Made by a program: the position numbers and the translations under genes. This document shows, piece by piece, positions 20,733 through 32,419 of a DNA stretch of 64,000 bases. Each line of letters opens with the position of its first letter. The stretch's first letter is position 1. This DNA is from Lucinisca nassula (Eukaryota > Mollusca > Bivalvia > Lucinida > Lucinidae), in the NCBI GenBank assembly GCA_963580285.1, contig OY757026.1, forward strand, positions 83,674,651 to 83,738,650, written 5' to 3'. A model generated the notes under the pieces. The model saw nothing but the letters and a program-made list of their open reading frames with translations. It was not told where the DNA came from and made no database searches.

Positions 20733-21826
20733 CACGCCTACGGAACGATAGAATGCGTAACCATTGGTTAAGAACGTGAAGCAATTAGAGCGACATCCGG
20801 TTAGGAATTAGATCGCTAAAAAAGGTAAAGAAACTGTGCAGTTTCTGTGTTTCATAAGTTATATAATTTTTACGAGGAAGTTATTTAAAAAACGGGGAAT
20901 TACATTCAGGAGCCCATTGATATCGGCATATTTGGAGTAAATACCAAATCCCGTACTTCACACATTTTGGCTAAATTTAGTTTCTCCTGCTGAAGGTGAA
21001 CTCAAGCCTTAGAAAACGAGTGGTTTTTCGAGGTGTTTGTTGCCTTTTATTTATTACTGCGCTTTGCTACAAGTTCAGCGTATTAACATGCACACACAAT
21101 AAACATATATGGTTAAATGTGTTGTGGATATTTTGCTTGTCAATGCAGCACTAGCGAGAAATCACCACGGAAAAGGTCGAAAATGGTTGGTTACGCATTA
21201 GATCTATAGAAATGATAACAGAACTTGCAACTATAAAGCGGATCTGTTTTCATCTCCACGGCCCCAGAATCACCCGCACCTTGTTCTACGGAACCATTTT
21301 TAGCCAACCTGATAAGCAGTGCGCTATTGATTCGATAATGCCATAGTATTTTATGGAAACATTTTCAGTCTCCAGAATCATAGTACCGAATGATTTTCAC
21401 GGACTTTTACGCTGTGTTTGTTTTATCAATGGTCCGGTAATTGACTGAAATGAAATAAAACAGGTTTTGGAGTTTTAATTTCTGCGAAGAACTCCTCATC
21501 TGCCAAAATTGGCTGGTTAAGCATTAGATCGTCTGGTTGAGCATTCGATAACCAGAGGAGAAAATCAAACCAGTTGCTGCCTAAGTAAATGCCAGCAGCT
21601 TACTACAATAAAAGGTGGTCTACATATGATTTCTGAATTGTGTTAAAATCACCAGAGAAAGAAAGCTGTGATGAAAAATACTTTTCTGGACAAGACCATT
21701 AAATGTCTGGGTATCATGCTTATCTGACCGAATGACGCGCCGATTCATAAATAAGAGGTCATTACTTGCTTTTGTAGAAAACAAAATGGCCAGCTTACGT
21801 TTTGTAATGGCGATTAAATCTATATC
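20733..21826 (+). repeat. Left arm of the 4.17-kb inverted repeat
   Basis: Pairs with 23806-24898 with only scattered differences. No open frame longer than ~60 codons lies wholly within it. Confidence 0.85.
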
Positions 21827-22049
21827 CGGATGGGACGGCCATTAATGAACCGTCTCATCCGAGAATCAAAGCTGTTCGCCATCCTGTAAATGAATTTGAC
21901 TAAATCCCCTATTAACAAGAATTGCCCAAAATAAAATAAAAATGGAGAGAACCCGTTTAAGAAACTCAGGCATGAAAGGCTAAGGGTAAGATCGTTAACA
22001 CTGCAGATACGAAAGCCTTTTTGGCTTATATAGGAGAAAATAAAATACC

Positions 22050-22340
22050 GTAAAGGCGTAGTAACGCGACACAAAAGACGTAATAACGCAACAAAGGCGT
22101 AGAAACGCAAAACAAAAGACGCAGTAACGCCAATCAGAAGGCGAAGCTACGCAAAAAAAGGCGTAGTAACGCAAAACCAAGGCGTAGTAACGCGAAAAAG
22201 TGCATACTAATGCAAAAGAAAGACGTAGTTACGCAAAAGAAAGGCGCAGTGATGCGAATCAAAGGCGTTTTTACGCGAATCAAAAGGCGTAGTAATGCGA
22301 AAAAAAGGCATAGTAACGCAAAAGAAAGGCGTATTTGTTT
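22050..22340. repeat. Minisatellite with GGCGTAGTAACGC unit
   Basis: About a dozen degenerate ~22-24-bp units share (G)GCGTAGTAACGCAAAA, each with a small GCGT...ACGC palindrome. Long frames over it arise from the repeat. Confidence 0.85.
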
Positions 22341-22650
22341 TAGCTCGCCTCTGCAAAGCAAATAGGTAGCCGGAATATCCTACTCCTGGGACTGCGCATG
22401 CCCCCAAAATATATGTCTGTATCATGATCGATAACCCAGATCGGAGATCCCGTGAGTTCTATGCTAACTGTCAAAACGATAAGATAAAGATATTGTCTAA
22501 AACCAACTTCTTATTAATACAAACAGCGCAAGAATGACCCACCATGTATTCTTAATCATGTTAATCAAGACGAACTAGAATCCATTTGTAAAATTTATAA
22601 ATTTTGAGTAAACAGGAGGACAGGTGCGTTCATTAAATAAATTGAGAGAA

Positions 22651-22692
22651 GTAAGTAAGTAAGTAAGTCAGTCAGTCAGTAAGTAAGTAAGG
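22651..22692. repeat. (AAGT/CAGT)n microsatellite
   Basis: Runs of AAGT broken by three CAGT units. Confidence 0.9.
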
Positions 22693-23131
22693 CCTTTATT
22701 TAGTGAGGGTAGCAACATTTAGCACATACAAAAATACATGTAATAGCTAATCTTCCACAAGGCCCTCAGCTAATCTTCCATGATCTAATCTTCCTTCTTA
22801 ATAAAACATACACGCTATATTTTGTTTCATCGGCAGTGTCATTTTTAGATATGAGGAAAAAATATAGATATAATAAATTGATAGAACATACAAGTTATAA
22901 TATTTTCTTCCATCTGCAGTATCATGTTTAGATATGAGGAACTTTTGAAACCGTTTTGAATATGGAGCAATATTTTCTCACGGATGTATCTAGGCAGTGA
23001 TTAGGCAGTTTACATTAAGCCAAAAGTCCAGTTTTTGTTCACTATCGACCGACTGTTGATAATATTGTATTTAGTACTAAAAAGGTTGTAGACATTTGTT
23101 TTCTCCACATCATTTTGTTTCTTTGAATAAT

Positions 23132-23250
23132 CATTACGAAAACACGCCTATACAAATACAATGTAACCTTTATCGCCAAAAAAAAAACACGAAAATTTTA
23201 AGATGAAAAATTGTGATATTTTTCTCATTTCTGCACAAAATATAATGTGA
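23132..23250 (-). mobile_element. Half PalB
   Basis: CATTACGAAAACACGCCTAT through CGAAAATTTTAAGATGAAAA to CATTTCTGCACAAAATATA is one PalB arm, stopping before the palindrome. Confidence 0.7.
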
Positions 23251-23582
23251 TTTAAAAAAAACAACAACAAATGACTGGTGGGTCTATTGCCTCCGAGTGT
23301 AGGTAAGAGAAATAGTCTTAAACTGTTTCATTAATCTCTTAAATTCAAGTGTCCAATCAAATAGTGTACATCTTCACCAGACGCCGGATTCTGCAGCGTC
23401 TGATCAGGGTCTACACTCTTTGCAAAGCCCATCCTATGTTTCCAAGATAACCATCTTTAGTTTTTCACAACAGTCTGACCTCACTGCGACTATTTTCTTT
23501 CCCGACAAGTCAGTGATATTCACGTGCACTTAAGCATAGAACAGCTTTTCTTCTGAGCACCTTTGGGTCGATTGACAAACAA

Positions 23583-23705
23583 TTCCCAGTGGAATTCTTT
23601 TCACTGACTGTTACAAGGCGGTTCTTCTTTGGCGGTTTATTTATGTTATTGTTTGTCACTGATTGTATGTATCGCATTTTGGATAGCCAGCTGGTATTGA
23701 TTCCT
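23583..23705 (+). mobile_element. pLTR segment, internally deleted
   Basis: CCCAGTGGAATTCTTTTCAC, TTACAAGGCGGTTCTTC and TTTTGGATAGCCAGCTGG match the pLTR at 55.7 kb with ~150 bp missing in the middle. Confidence 0.65.
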
Positions 23706-23805
23706 GATCATTGCTTTACTTCTATTTTTTATAAGCACCAAGTTTATAATCATGGGTGTCTTATGCTCAACCTGGCTCTCTAATGCTTGACCATAGAAAC
23801 ACGAT

Positions 23806-24898
23806 ATAGATTTAATCGCAATTAAAAAGCGTAAGCTGGCCATTTTGTTTTCTACAAAAGCAAGTAATGACCTCTTATTTATGAATCTGTGCGTCATTCG
23901 GTCAGATAAGCATGATACCCAGACATTTAATGGTCTTGTCCAGAAAAGTATTTTTCATCACGGCTTTCTTTCTCTGGTGATTTTAACATAATTTAGAAAT
24001 CATATGTAGACCACCTTTTATTGTAGTAAGCTGCTGGCATTTACTTAGGCAGCAACTGGTGAGATTTTCTCCTCTCTGGCTATCGAATGCTTAACTAGAC
24101 GATCTAATGCTTAACCAGCAAATTTTGGCAGATGAGGAGTTCTTCGCAGAAATTAAAACTCCAAAACCTGTTTAATTTCATTTCAGGCAATTACCGGACC
24201 AGTGATAAAACAAACACAGCGTAAAAGTCAGTGAAAATCATTCGGTTCTATGATTCTGGAGACTGAAAATGTTTCCATAAAATACTATGTCATAATCGAA
24301 TCAATAGCGCACTGCTTATCAGGTTGGCTAAAAATGGCTCCGTAGAACAAGGTGCGGGTGATTCTGGGGCCGTGGAGATGAACACAGATCCGCTTTATAG
24401 ATGCAAGTTTTGTTATCATTTCTATAGATCTAATGCGTAACCAACCATTTTCGACCTTTTCCGTGGTGATTTCTCGCTAGTGCTGTATTGACAAGCAAAA
24501 TATCCACAACACATATAACCATATATGTTTATTGTGTGTGCATGTTAATACGCTGAACTTATAGCAAAGCGCAGTTATAAATAAAAGGCAACAAACACCT
24601 CGAAAAACCACTCGTTTTCTAAGGCTTGAGTTCACCTTCAGCAGGAGAAACTAAATTTAGCCAAAATGTGTGAAGTACGGGATTTGGTATTTACTCCAAA
24701 GATGCCGATATCAATGGGCTCCTGAATGTAATCCCCCGTTTTTTAAATAACTTCCTCGTAAAAATTATATAACTTATGAAACACAGAAACTGCACAGTTT
24801 CTTTACATTTTTTAGCGATCTAATTCCTAACCGGATGTCGCTCTAATTGCTTCACGTTCTTAACCAATGGTTACGCATTCTATCGTTCCGTAGGCGTG
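23806..24898 (-). repeat. Right arm of the 4.17-kb inverted repeat
   Basis: Reverse complement of 20733-21826, ending ATCGTTCCGTAGGCGTG. Confidence 0.85.
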
Positions 24899-25177
24899 AT
24901 TTGGGTTCTTGCGAGTCCTGTATTCGGTTTGGATTCTGTACACAAGCTTTATAACGTCAAAAGTTATATGAGTCGCTGTATTGTTAATTTTTGGTTAACT
25001 GACGCATTATCCGCCCAAAAAATATGAAAATTGTTGTCATTTATCATACATCCACAAACGAGAGGGTGACCTCGGAATGTGCGCAGGGAGGATTAAGACA
25101 TAAACCAGCCTGCGCATCGGGTTCACTGGGACCCACCTTTCCCTCTCAGCGACAGAATATATATGGCCATCCATATA

Positions 25178-25523
25178 CAGTAGAACTTCGATGGCTCGAA
25201 CACCGATGGCTCGTTTACCATGGCTGGGTTGAACTCATACTTGAGCACTTAGGGGAATCTTCAAGATAAGAAATGGTCGGGGATGATAAAGGAGATTTTA
25301 GTCTTTTATCTTGCAAATGTATGCTTTGTGTACTCATTAGAATCGCCTCGATGAGGCGATTCTAATGAGTACACACACCATACATATTCATTATAGAACA
25401 CCGAAAAGATGTCTAAAAGTATCTCGTTATGCCTCCTGACAGTAACCTCAGTGTCTCGAACTACCCCTGTCTCGAACAGATTTTCGAGGTCCCAAAGGTG
25501 TTCGAGCCATTGAAGTTCGACTG
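25178..25523 (+). mobile_element. PogoM MITE, full length (346 bp)
   Basis: CAGTAGAACTTCGATGGCTC to ATTGAAGTTCGACTG, with TA at both flanks. The core palindrome (about 25325-25380) is intact. Very similar to the 12133 copy. Confidence 0.9.
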
Positions 25524-25816
25524 TAGTTCCCAGCGAAAGATTCCGGAATCTCATGTTTGAAAAAAATTGAGACACAATTTGACGGGCACTTTGATCTGAA
25601 TCATTGTTGAAAATCAAGACACATTTTGATGCGCCGATTCTCAAACTTGTGGTGAGACACACATTAACCAACCCACGCAGAGATCACGTATGCATGAGAT
25701 ATTTAATTTATTTGACATGCAAAAGGCTGAAATCACTCATTACATATCATATTCTTGCCTGCGGAAGAAACGTCAATATTCTGATTTCTTTTGGAGATTT
25801 GTCGCACGAAATTGTG

Positions 25817-25883
25817 AAAAAAAAAAAAAAAAAAAAATAAAATAAAATAAAACAACAAACAAACGAAACAATTTTATAGACTA

Positions 25884-25914
<31 letters not shown>

Positions 25915-25935
25915 GTTTGTTTTTGTTTTTATTCG
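25817..25935. repeat. Poly-A tract followed by poly-T tract
   Basis: A ~22-base A-run with AAAAT repeats (25817-25850) is followed ~40 bp later by a ~30-base T-run (25888-25915) and TTTG repeats. This may be two retroposon tails head to head; no body is recognisable on either side. Confidence 0.7.
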
Positions 25936-26077
25936 CGAGCACTAATAGTCTCGAAATGGCTCACACAAATGGGACCTTCGCGATGTTTACTGCCTGTGGA
26001 TTCCATACTTTTCAACTCTGTGGTGTCGTCCTACGTATTTAACGTTAAGAGTATGTGTGGCGGCTGTTAAAAGTCAC

Positions 26078-26196
26078 CATAGTGCGGTTTATATTTTCTT
26101 GTCCTTTTGGTTCATTAATTGTGGAATTTTAAAAAAGATAGTTTAGGGTCACCCATGAGGCCTAATTGGTCGAAACTAGCTAGTCAGGCCCAGAAG
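26078..26196 (+). repeat. Dispersed repeat, second copy of 16316-16436
   Basis: Shares GTTTATATTTTCTTGTCCTT and CATGAGGCCTAATTGGTCGA with the first copy. Confidence 0.7.
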
Positions 26197-26214
26197 AAAA
26201 AATAAAAAATGTAC

Positions 26215-26290
26215 ATTTAAAACCTGCTTAGAAGGTCTAAGCCTGTCCAGGAAAAGGGGTGTGAGTCGGACACTTCTTTAGCATGAGGAG
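26215..26290 (+). mobile_element. SINE-1 middle fragment
   Basis: AAACCTGCTTAGAAGGTCTAAG to GTGTGAGTCGGAC; it joins directly to an inverted SINE-1 copy. Confidence 0.6.
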
Positions 26291-26505
26291 TAGGTCATTT
26301 TGGGGGCGTTGCTTCCAATTTTGGACTTTTACCCACATTGAAATGAAATAACATCCAAAGCCCTGACACCCAAACGAAACCGATAGAGCTTGTATGAATT
26401 GGACGGTCTAATTCGAACCTCTTTGCCTGGACAGGCTTCATGTACGGACAGTTTCATTTCTGCGTGGAAGTACCACGCAGCCCAATCTATTGGGCGGGGG
26501 TGGGG
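26291..26505 (-). mobile_element. SINE-1, diverged
   Basis: From GGTCATTTTGGGGGCGTTG to CTATTGGGCGGGGG; the tail is missing. It lies head to head with the preceding fragment. Confidence 0.75.
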
Positions 26506-26561
26506 GAAATCCTTAATATACATTAAAGTCTTGATATGATCTGAATTAAAGAAACACAGAC

Positions 26562-26740
26562 GGGTCTCCACAGTCTAGTGGATAAGATCGCTCGCTGACT
26601 CGAAGGTCTCTCAGTGCTGTGGTTCGAGCCTCGATTGGGTCACATGTGAGACGCCACGCTCTGCGACGAAATGTCATTTTTTCTCCGGGTAACTCCGGTT
26701 TTTCCACGATCGGTTCGAAATAATGAAATAGGACAAAAGC
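26562..26740 (+). mobile_element. SINE-3, tRNA-derived
   Basis: A box CAGTCTAGTGGATAAGATC, B box GTGGTTCGAGCCTCGAT, body GTGAGACGCCACGCTCTG. Homologous to 6631-6858 but lacking the full 3' end. Confidence 0.8.
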
Positions 26741-26826
26741 ACACACACAGCAAAGAAAAAATGCCCTTATTGTGTCAGATTAATTCAGCACATTCTTTTG
26801 TCAAACGTGTTCAGATATGAGACAGG

Positions 26827-27056
26827 GCATGACAAAACCTAAAAACATGTGCGCCCGACAAAGACTCAGATCAGCCTGCGCATCCGCGCAGTCTGATCAG
26901 GGTCTTTGCTGTGCGCTCTAAGGTTAACAAAGGGTCCATTGTTCCTTCAGGCAGCAGGAGAAGTCTCTGGTTAGACTGTATGGATGCGCAGGCTGAACTG
27001 ATTCATCGCTGGACGCACATGTCTATTGTAGGTTTTGTCGTGCGCTGGCTCATATG
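26827..27056. mobile_element. ~230-bp palindromic MITE
   Basis: GGGCATGACAAAACCT... pairs with ...AGGTTTTGTCGTGCGC at the other end. Inside, CAGCCTGCGCATCCGCGCAG forms a hairpin. A left-end relative is at 54851-54925. Confidence 0.7.
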
Positions 27057-27284
27057 TTCTATTTCCTCATTTATGGTCTTATATTTCCTGTTAATGCTTG
27101 GATTATGCAGCTATTTTGACAAAGTTCTTTTGGGAAGTTCTCGGAACTATTTGTTCTTTTGAATATAATGAAATATAATAGACAAGGTTGCTTTGGAACC
27201 ACCAATCACTGTGAATATGAGAAAAAACCAGTGCTTCAGCTGAAGTGCACGACCCGCCGGATGCTTTTAGCTTTATGAGTGTTA

Positions 27285-30275
27285 CCATATATGGGTATGG
27301 CGGCCATTTTGGTCATGTGACCTGGACCTAAAACGGTTCCCCCAATAAATGCGCCTTATCGTAAGGAGCAAAAATATATCTTATACTTTAGTACTGTATT
27401 CTGAATCGTTTGCAGGACAAAATGCATTCTCACATTTTCCAATACAAAAGCATATGTGTCAAAGTTTGACCTAGGCACAAAGAAGGTCAAGGTCAACCAA
27501 GGGTCACCATTTTAGCAATTTATGATGGGCCTACGTCCCAGATGCCATTTATCAAGTTTCGTGGAAATCTGCCCAGTGGTTCTGGAGAAGACTATTTTTG
27601 AAGGGTTTTTACCATATATGGCTTGGCGGCCATTTTGGTCATGTGACCTGGACCCCATGAGCAAATTTTGGTTCCACCCATCCCGTAGAAGCTCCATATG
27701 AAATTTGACTTCAATCGGACCAACGGTTTCCGAGGAGAAGCAGTTCGAAAATTTTCACATTTTTCGCCTCGGCGAGGCTATACTAAATGGAATGTAATAT
27801 TTCGCAAGTTCATTGGTTAGATCTCATTGATATCTATCAGTATGCCAAAAATTGTTTAAATATTCCAAGCGGTTAAGTCACTATCACAGATTTTCACAAA
27901 CAGGTTACGGACGGACAGACAGACAGACCATATATGGCTTGGCGGCCATTTTGGTCATGTGAGCTGGACCCCATGAGAAAATTTTGGTTAGCCCAATCCC
28001 ATAAAGGCTCCATATGAAATTTGACTTCAATCGGCCTAACGGTTTCCGAGGAGAGGCAGTTCGAAAATTTTCACATTTTTCGCCTCGGCGAGGCTATACT
28101 ACATGGAATGTAATATTTCGCAAGTTCATTGGTTAGATCTCATTGGTATCTATCAGTATGCCAACATTTGTTTAAATATTCCAAGCGGTTAAGTCACTAT
28201 CACCAATTTTCACTAACGGGTTACGGATTTTTCGCCTCGTCGAGGCTATACTAAACGGAATGTAATATTTCGCAAGTTCATTGGTTAGATCTCATTGATA
28301 TCTATCAGTATGCCAAAAAATGTTTAAATATTCCAAGCGGTTAAGTCACTATCACCAATTTTCACAAACGGGTTACGGACGGACAGACAGACAGACCATA
28401 TATGGCTTGGCGGCCATTTTGGTCATGTGACCTGGACCCCATGAGCGAATTTTGGTTTCCCCCATCCAATAGAGGCTCCATATGAAATTTGACTTCAATC
28501 GGCCAAACGGTTTCCGAGGAGAAGCAGTTCGAAAATTTTCACATTTTTCGCCTCGGCGAGGCTATACTAAATGGAATGCAATATTTCGCAAGTTCATTGG
28601 TTAGATCTCATTGATATCTATCAGTATGCCAAAAATTGTTTAAATATTCCAAGCGGTTAAGTCACTATCACCAATTTTCACAAACGGGTTACGGACGGAC
28701 AGACAGAAAATATATGGCTTGGCGGCCATTTTGGTCTTGTGACCTGCACCCCATGAGCAAAGTTTGGTTTCCCCCATCCCATAGAGGCTCCATATGAAAT
28801 TTGACTTCAATCGGCCAAACGGTTTCCGAGGAGAAGCAGTTCGAAAATTTTCACATTTTTCGCCTCGGCGAGGCTATACTAAATGGAATGTAATATTTCT
28901 CAAGTTCATTGGTTAGATCTCATTGATATCTATCAGTATGCCAAAAAATGTTTAAATATTCCAAGCGGTTAAGTCACATAACCAATTTTTTACAAACGGG
29001 TTACGGATTTTTCGCCTCGGTGAGGCTATACTAAACGGAATGTAATATTTCGCAAGTTCATTGGTTAGATCTCATTGATATCTATCAGTATGCCAAAAAT
29101 TGTTTAAATATTCCAAGCGGTTAAGTCACTATCACCAATTTTCACAAACGGGTTACGGACGGACAGACAGACAGACCATATATGGCTTGGCGGCCATTTT
29201 GGTCATGTGACCTGGACTCCATGAGCGAATTTTGGTTTCCCCCATCCAATAGAGGCTCCATATGAAATTTGACTTCAATCGGCCAAACGGTTTCCGAGGA
29301 GAAGCAGTTCGAAAATTTTCACATTTTTCGCCTCGGCGAGGCTATACTAAATGGAATGTAATATTTCGCAAGTTCATTGGTTAGATCTCATTGATATCTA
29401 TCAGTATGCCAAAATTGTTTAAATATTCCAAGTGGTTAAGTCACTATCACCAATTTTCACAAACGGGTTACGGACGGACAGACAGAAAATATATGGCTTG
29501 GCGGCCATTTTGGTCATGTGACCTGCACCCCATGAGCAAAGTTTGGTTTCCCCCATCCCATAGAGGCTCCATATGAAATTTGACTCCAATCGGCCAAACG
29601 GTTTCCGAGGAGAAGCAGTTCGAAAATTTTCACATTTTTCGCCTCGGCGAGGCTATACTAAATGGAATGTAATATTTCTCAAGTTCATTGGTTAGATCTC
29701 ATTGATATCTATCAGTATGCCAAAAAATGTTTAAATATTCCGAGCGGTTAAGTCACATAACCAATTTTTACAAACGGGTTACGGATTTTTCGCCTCGGCG
29801 AGGCTATACTAAATGGAATGTATTATTTCGCAAGTTCATTGGTTAGATCTCATTGATATCTATCAGTATGCCAAAAATTGTTTAAATATTCCAAGCGGTT
29901 AAGTCACTATCACCAATTTTCACAAACGGGTTTCGGACGGACAGAAAGACAGACCATATATGGCTTCTCGGCCATTGTGGTCATGTGACCTGGACCCCAT
30001 GAGCAAATTTTGGTTTCCCCCATCCCATAGAGGCTCCATATGAAATTTGACTTCAATCGGCCCAACGGTTTTTGAGGAGAAGCAGTTCGAAAATTTTCAC
30101 ATTTTTCGCCTCGGCGAGGCTATACTAAATGGAATGTAATATTTCGCAAGTTCATTGGTTAGATCTCATTGATATCTATCAGTATGCCAAAAATTGTTTA
30201 AATATTCCAAGCGGTTAAGTCACTATCACCAATTTTCACAAACAGGTTACGGACGGACAGACTGACAGAATGACA
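27285..30275 (+). repeat. Tandem array with alternating ~314- and ~467-bp units
   Basis: Starts of CATATATGGCTTGGCGGCC lie at about 27608, 27928, 28397, 28710, 29177 and 29491 (a diverged one at 29955). Spacings alternate about 314 and 467, giving a ~780-bp higher-order repeat. The longer unit contains an extra ~154-bp copy of the TTTTTCGCCTCGGCGAGGCT to GGGTTACGGA segment. ACGGACGGACAGACAGACAG closes units, and the array ends with one at 30251-30265. The first unit (27285-27600) is diverged. Open frames are repeat artefacts. Confidence 0.9.
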
Positions 30276-30349
30276 CGGTGATTTTAGGGCACTCTTAGAA
30301 AATCAACCGACTGAAGATAATTTAGACGATACACTTTAAATGAAATACC

Positions 30350-30875
30350 CCTGCCACACCAGAGCCGCGTTTTCACGACGATCCCAAGGCGTCCAAGATA
30401 AATGCAGAGAACGTCGAGGTGCGAGCTGTATGATACATGTAGCAACCATCGCCGTAGCAACGCTGTTTCATCACCAGTAGGCGCGTTCGGGTCGCACAGA
30501 ACGCCGAGCGACGGCGCGCACTTTGTGCAGGCACAGAACAAACGCCGTCACTCAGCGTGCTAATATTGGCTCAGTAGGGTCGCCGTAAGGTCGCCATAGC
30601 AGCGCAGTGAGGTCTCTTACAATGCCAGAGGAGCTCTGTGGAAAATGGACAGATGTCTCCTACAGCGCAACAGGAGCTGGCCCACAGAGTGTCCGGGTTG
30701 GGTTGTCGGACGCAGAATTTGCTAGACTGCTCGCCAGAGATGCCTACGACCGTGGGCGGCGGACTTGCTTCTGCTTTGCGGTGGGCAGCGAAAAATCGGG
30801 GCCTTCGAGTATGCGATACGCCCAGCGAAGACTCAGATTCGCGCAGTCTTATCAACGACTGTGAATAGACGCAAC
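30350..30875. other. GC-richer island, unassigned
   Basis: About 500 bp clearly richer in G+C and CpG than the surroundings (GTTTTCACGACGATCCCAAG, CAGTAGGGTCGCCGTAAGGT). Several overlapping frames of 76-94 codons exist on both strands, so none is convincing. It resembles the body of a non-autonomous DNA transposon more than an exon, but I recognise no family. Confidence 0.4.
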
Positions 30876-30887
30876 GTACTCATTAAG

Positions 30888-30996
30888 TCTTTTTTCTTAA
30901 TTCTGCTCAAAATATTGATTGAGAATACATATGAGATCCGCCTCATTGGGGCGGTTCTTACTTGTACTACAATCTATATTTCAGGGCAGAAATAAG
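30888..30996 (+). mobile_element. PalB core fragment
   Basis: CTTAATTCTGCTCAAAATAT, a decayed palindrome (ATCCGCCTCATTGGGGCGGT) and GGCAGAAATAAGA. Confidence 0.65.
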
Positions 30997-31125
30997 AGTG
31001 CTATGGTGCAGTGGTAAAGCATCGGATTTGAGATCGAGAGGTAGCCGGTTCGATCCCCGCAAGCTTCGTGAGTGGTTTCCTTGAGCAAGAGACTCTTTAC
31101 TGGCTTCTACCAAGGAAAAAGAGAG
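30997..31125 (+). mobile_element. SINE-4, tRNA-derived
   Basis: A box CTATGGTGCAGTGGTAAAGC and B box GCCGGTTCGATCCCCGC are followed by TTGAGCAAGAGACTCTTTAC. A tRNA-like head with a SINE-like body; the acceptor ends do not pair. Confidence 0.7.
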
Positions 31126-31179
31126 CCACATGGAAAATTAGTATTAGTTTACTAAATGCATTGTCCTCTATAAATACCC

Positions 31180-31495
31180 GGCCCCCGCCAATCGGGGCTT
31201 GAAGAAATAGATGGGCTGCATGATGCATCCACGCAGAACTGAAACCGACCGCACACGAGTACTAACCGATCGCAAACGAGTACTGCTAAACTACTAAGAG
31301 GATCTAAGCCTGCCCATGGCGGCAAAGCGGACCGTCCATGCTTATAAACCCTATCTGTTTCATTGGGCGACAAGGCCTTATGATGTCATTTCATCTCATT
31401 GTCGGGTAAAAGTTCTACAAATTGGAAGCAACGTCGCCAAAATGACCTATACAGTGGTGACGGGGACGCTAAACCTCAAATCTACCAAATAAGGT
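31180..31495 (+). mobile_element. SINE-1
   Basis: Full length from CGGCCCCCGCCAATCGGGGC to GACGCTAAACCTCAAATC. The segment CGACCGCACACGAGTACT is duplicated internally (about 31246-31285). Confidence 0.85.
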
Positions 31496-31729
31496 CGATT
31501 AAGAATAAATAAGGCTAACCTCTGTACACCCAAGTTTTACTATATAAAAGTGGGATTCGGTAGAATTTTATAGGCGTTTATACATGGTGAAGGTTTTCTT
31601 CACGCTGGTTTAAGTCATTCCGTGTGCGAACATGCTTGAAAAGACCCTTTTTAATGTCGCGGCCCATTTAAAACTTCGGATCTTGAAGATTTTGGCACTC
31701 TAAACTTAAAAGTCATTTATCACGGTATC

Positions 31730-31805
31730 TCTGGCAGTTGTCAGTTTTGGCGCAAGAATGCAGTTAATCGCTAATGTTTAGGCTTGTCCAGGTAGGTATT
31801 GTTTG
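31730..31805 (+). mobile_element. SINE-5 body fragment
   Basis: GGCAGTTGTCAGTTTTGGCG and the following AAGAATG match the core of the SINE-5 copy at 33597-33810. Confidence 0.5.
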
Positions 31806-31862
31806 GTTCGAGTTTGATGACCGAGTCAACACTATTTTGGTCATATCGGGCCGGTAGGTTAA

Positions 31863-31912
31863 CCCATTACGTAAACACGCCTATTTAAATGTATTGGAAA
31901 ATTTTACCACCA
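31863..31912 (-). mobile_element. PalB terminal fragment
   Basis: CATTACGTAAACACGCCTAT and GGAAAATTTTACCACC are one PalB end, abutting the next full copy. Confidence 0.6.
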
Positions 31913-31916
31913 AAAA

Positions 31917-32198
31917 CATCACGTGAACAAGTCCGTGAAATAAAGACCCCCCTAAACCCCACTTTATATAGAGAAAACTGGGGTTTACGGGGGTCAACAT
32001 TATTTTCCTTATTTCTGCTCCAAGGTATAGGTTGTGGGTACTCGTTAGAACCGCCTCAATGAGGCTGTTCTAACGAGCACCTAAAACCTATGTTTGGAGT
32101 AAAAATAAGAAAAAATATCACACATTTCCATCAGAAAAAACTACCCTTTTTTGAGGTTAGAAAAATGCACTATATCACACGGATGTGTTGTCGTAATA
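31917..32198 (+). mobile_element. PalB (B2) MITE, full length
   Basis: 282 bp, CATCACGTGAACAAGTCCGT to ...TGTTGTCGTAATA, with palindrome at about 32034-32090. AA on both sides may be a 2-bp duplication. Confidence 0.85.
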
Positions 32199-32204
32199 AA
32201 TGCA

Positions 32205-32370
32205 AATTTTCGGATAACAAATTCCGATATTTTTCATATTTCTGCTTTACACATAGATTGCCGGTACTCGTAACGAGTACCCACAATCCATGTTTTTGAG
32301 AAGAAATACGAAAAACAACCTTAAACCAACGTAAACCCCAGCTTTTGCCCTTCTTGAACCAGCGGAAGGG
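32205..32370 (-). mobile_element. PalB fragment with collapsed palindrome
   Basis: GGTACTCGTAACGAGTACCC shows the palindrome reduced to its outer arms by a central deletion. Flanked by CATATTTCTGCTT and AACGTAAACCCCAGC. Confidence 0.65.
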
Positions 32371-32419
32371 AGAGAACGATCGTAGAGAAGAAATCACGAC
32401 CAATCTCATAGAAATAGTA

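Larger units (their letters stand above)
20733..24898. mobile_element. 4.17-kb element with 1.09-kb terminal inverted arms
   Basis: The first ~1094 bp (20733-21826) and the last ~1093 bp (23806-24898) are near-identical inverted copies. They begin CACGCCTACGGAACGATAG and end with its complement. Arms contain repeated motifs of the form GGTTA(A/C)GCATTAGATC at several points, as expected of subterminal transposase sites. I find no transposase in arms or spacer. The spacer (21827-23805) holds a minisatellite, an AAGT microsatellite, half a PalB and an internally deleted pLTR. It may be a non-autonomous long-TIR transposon or a recent inverted duplication. No clear target duplication is seen. 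Confidence 0.8.

Noticed and set aside
21820..22425. Minus-strand frames of 61-96 codons with LLR/FAL repeats
   Set aside because: Translation of the GCGTAGTAACGC minisatellite.
30571..30868. Overlapping frames of 76-94 codons as a small gene
   Set aside because: Several frames on both strands are open together in a GC-rich block; none has a recognisable domain.
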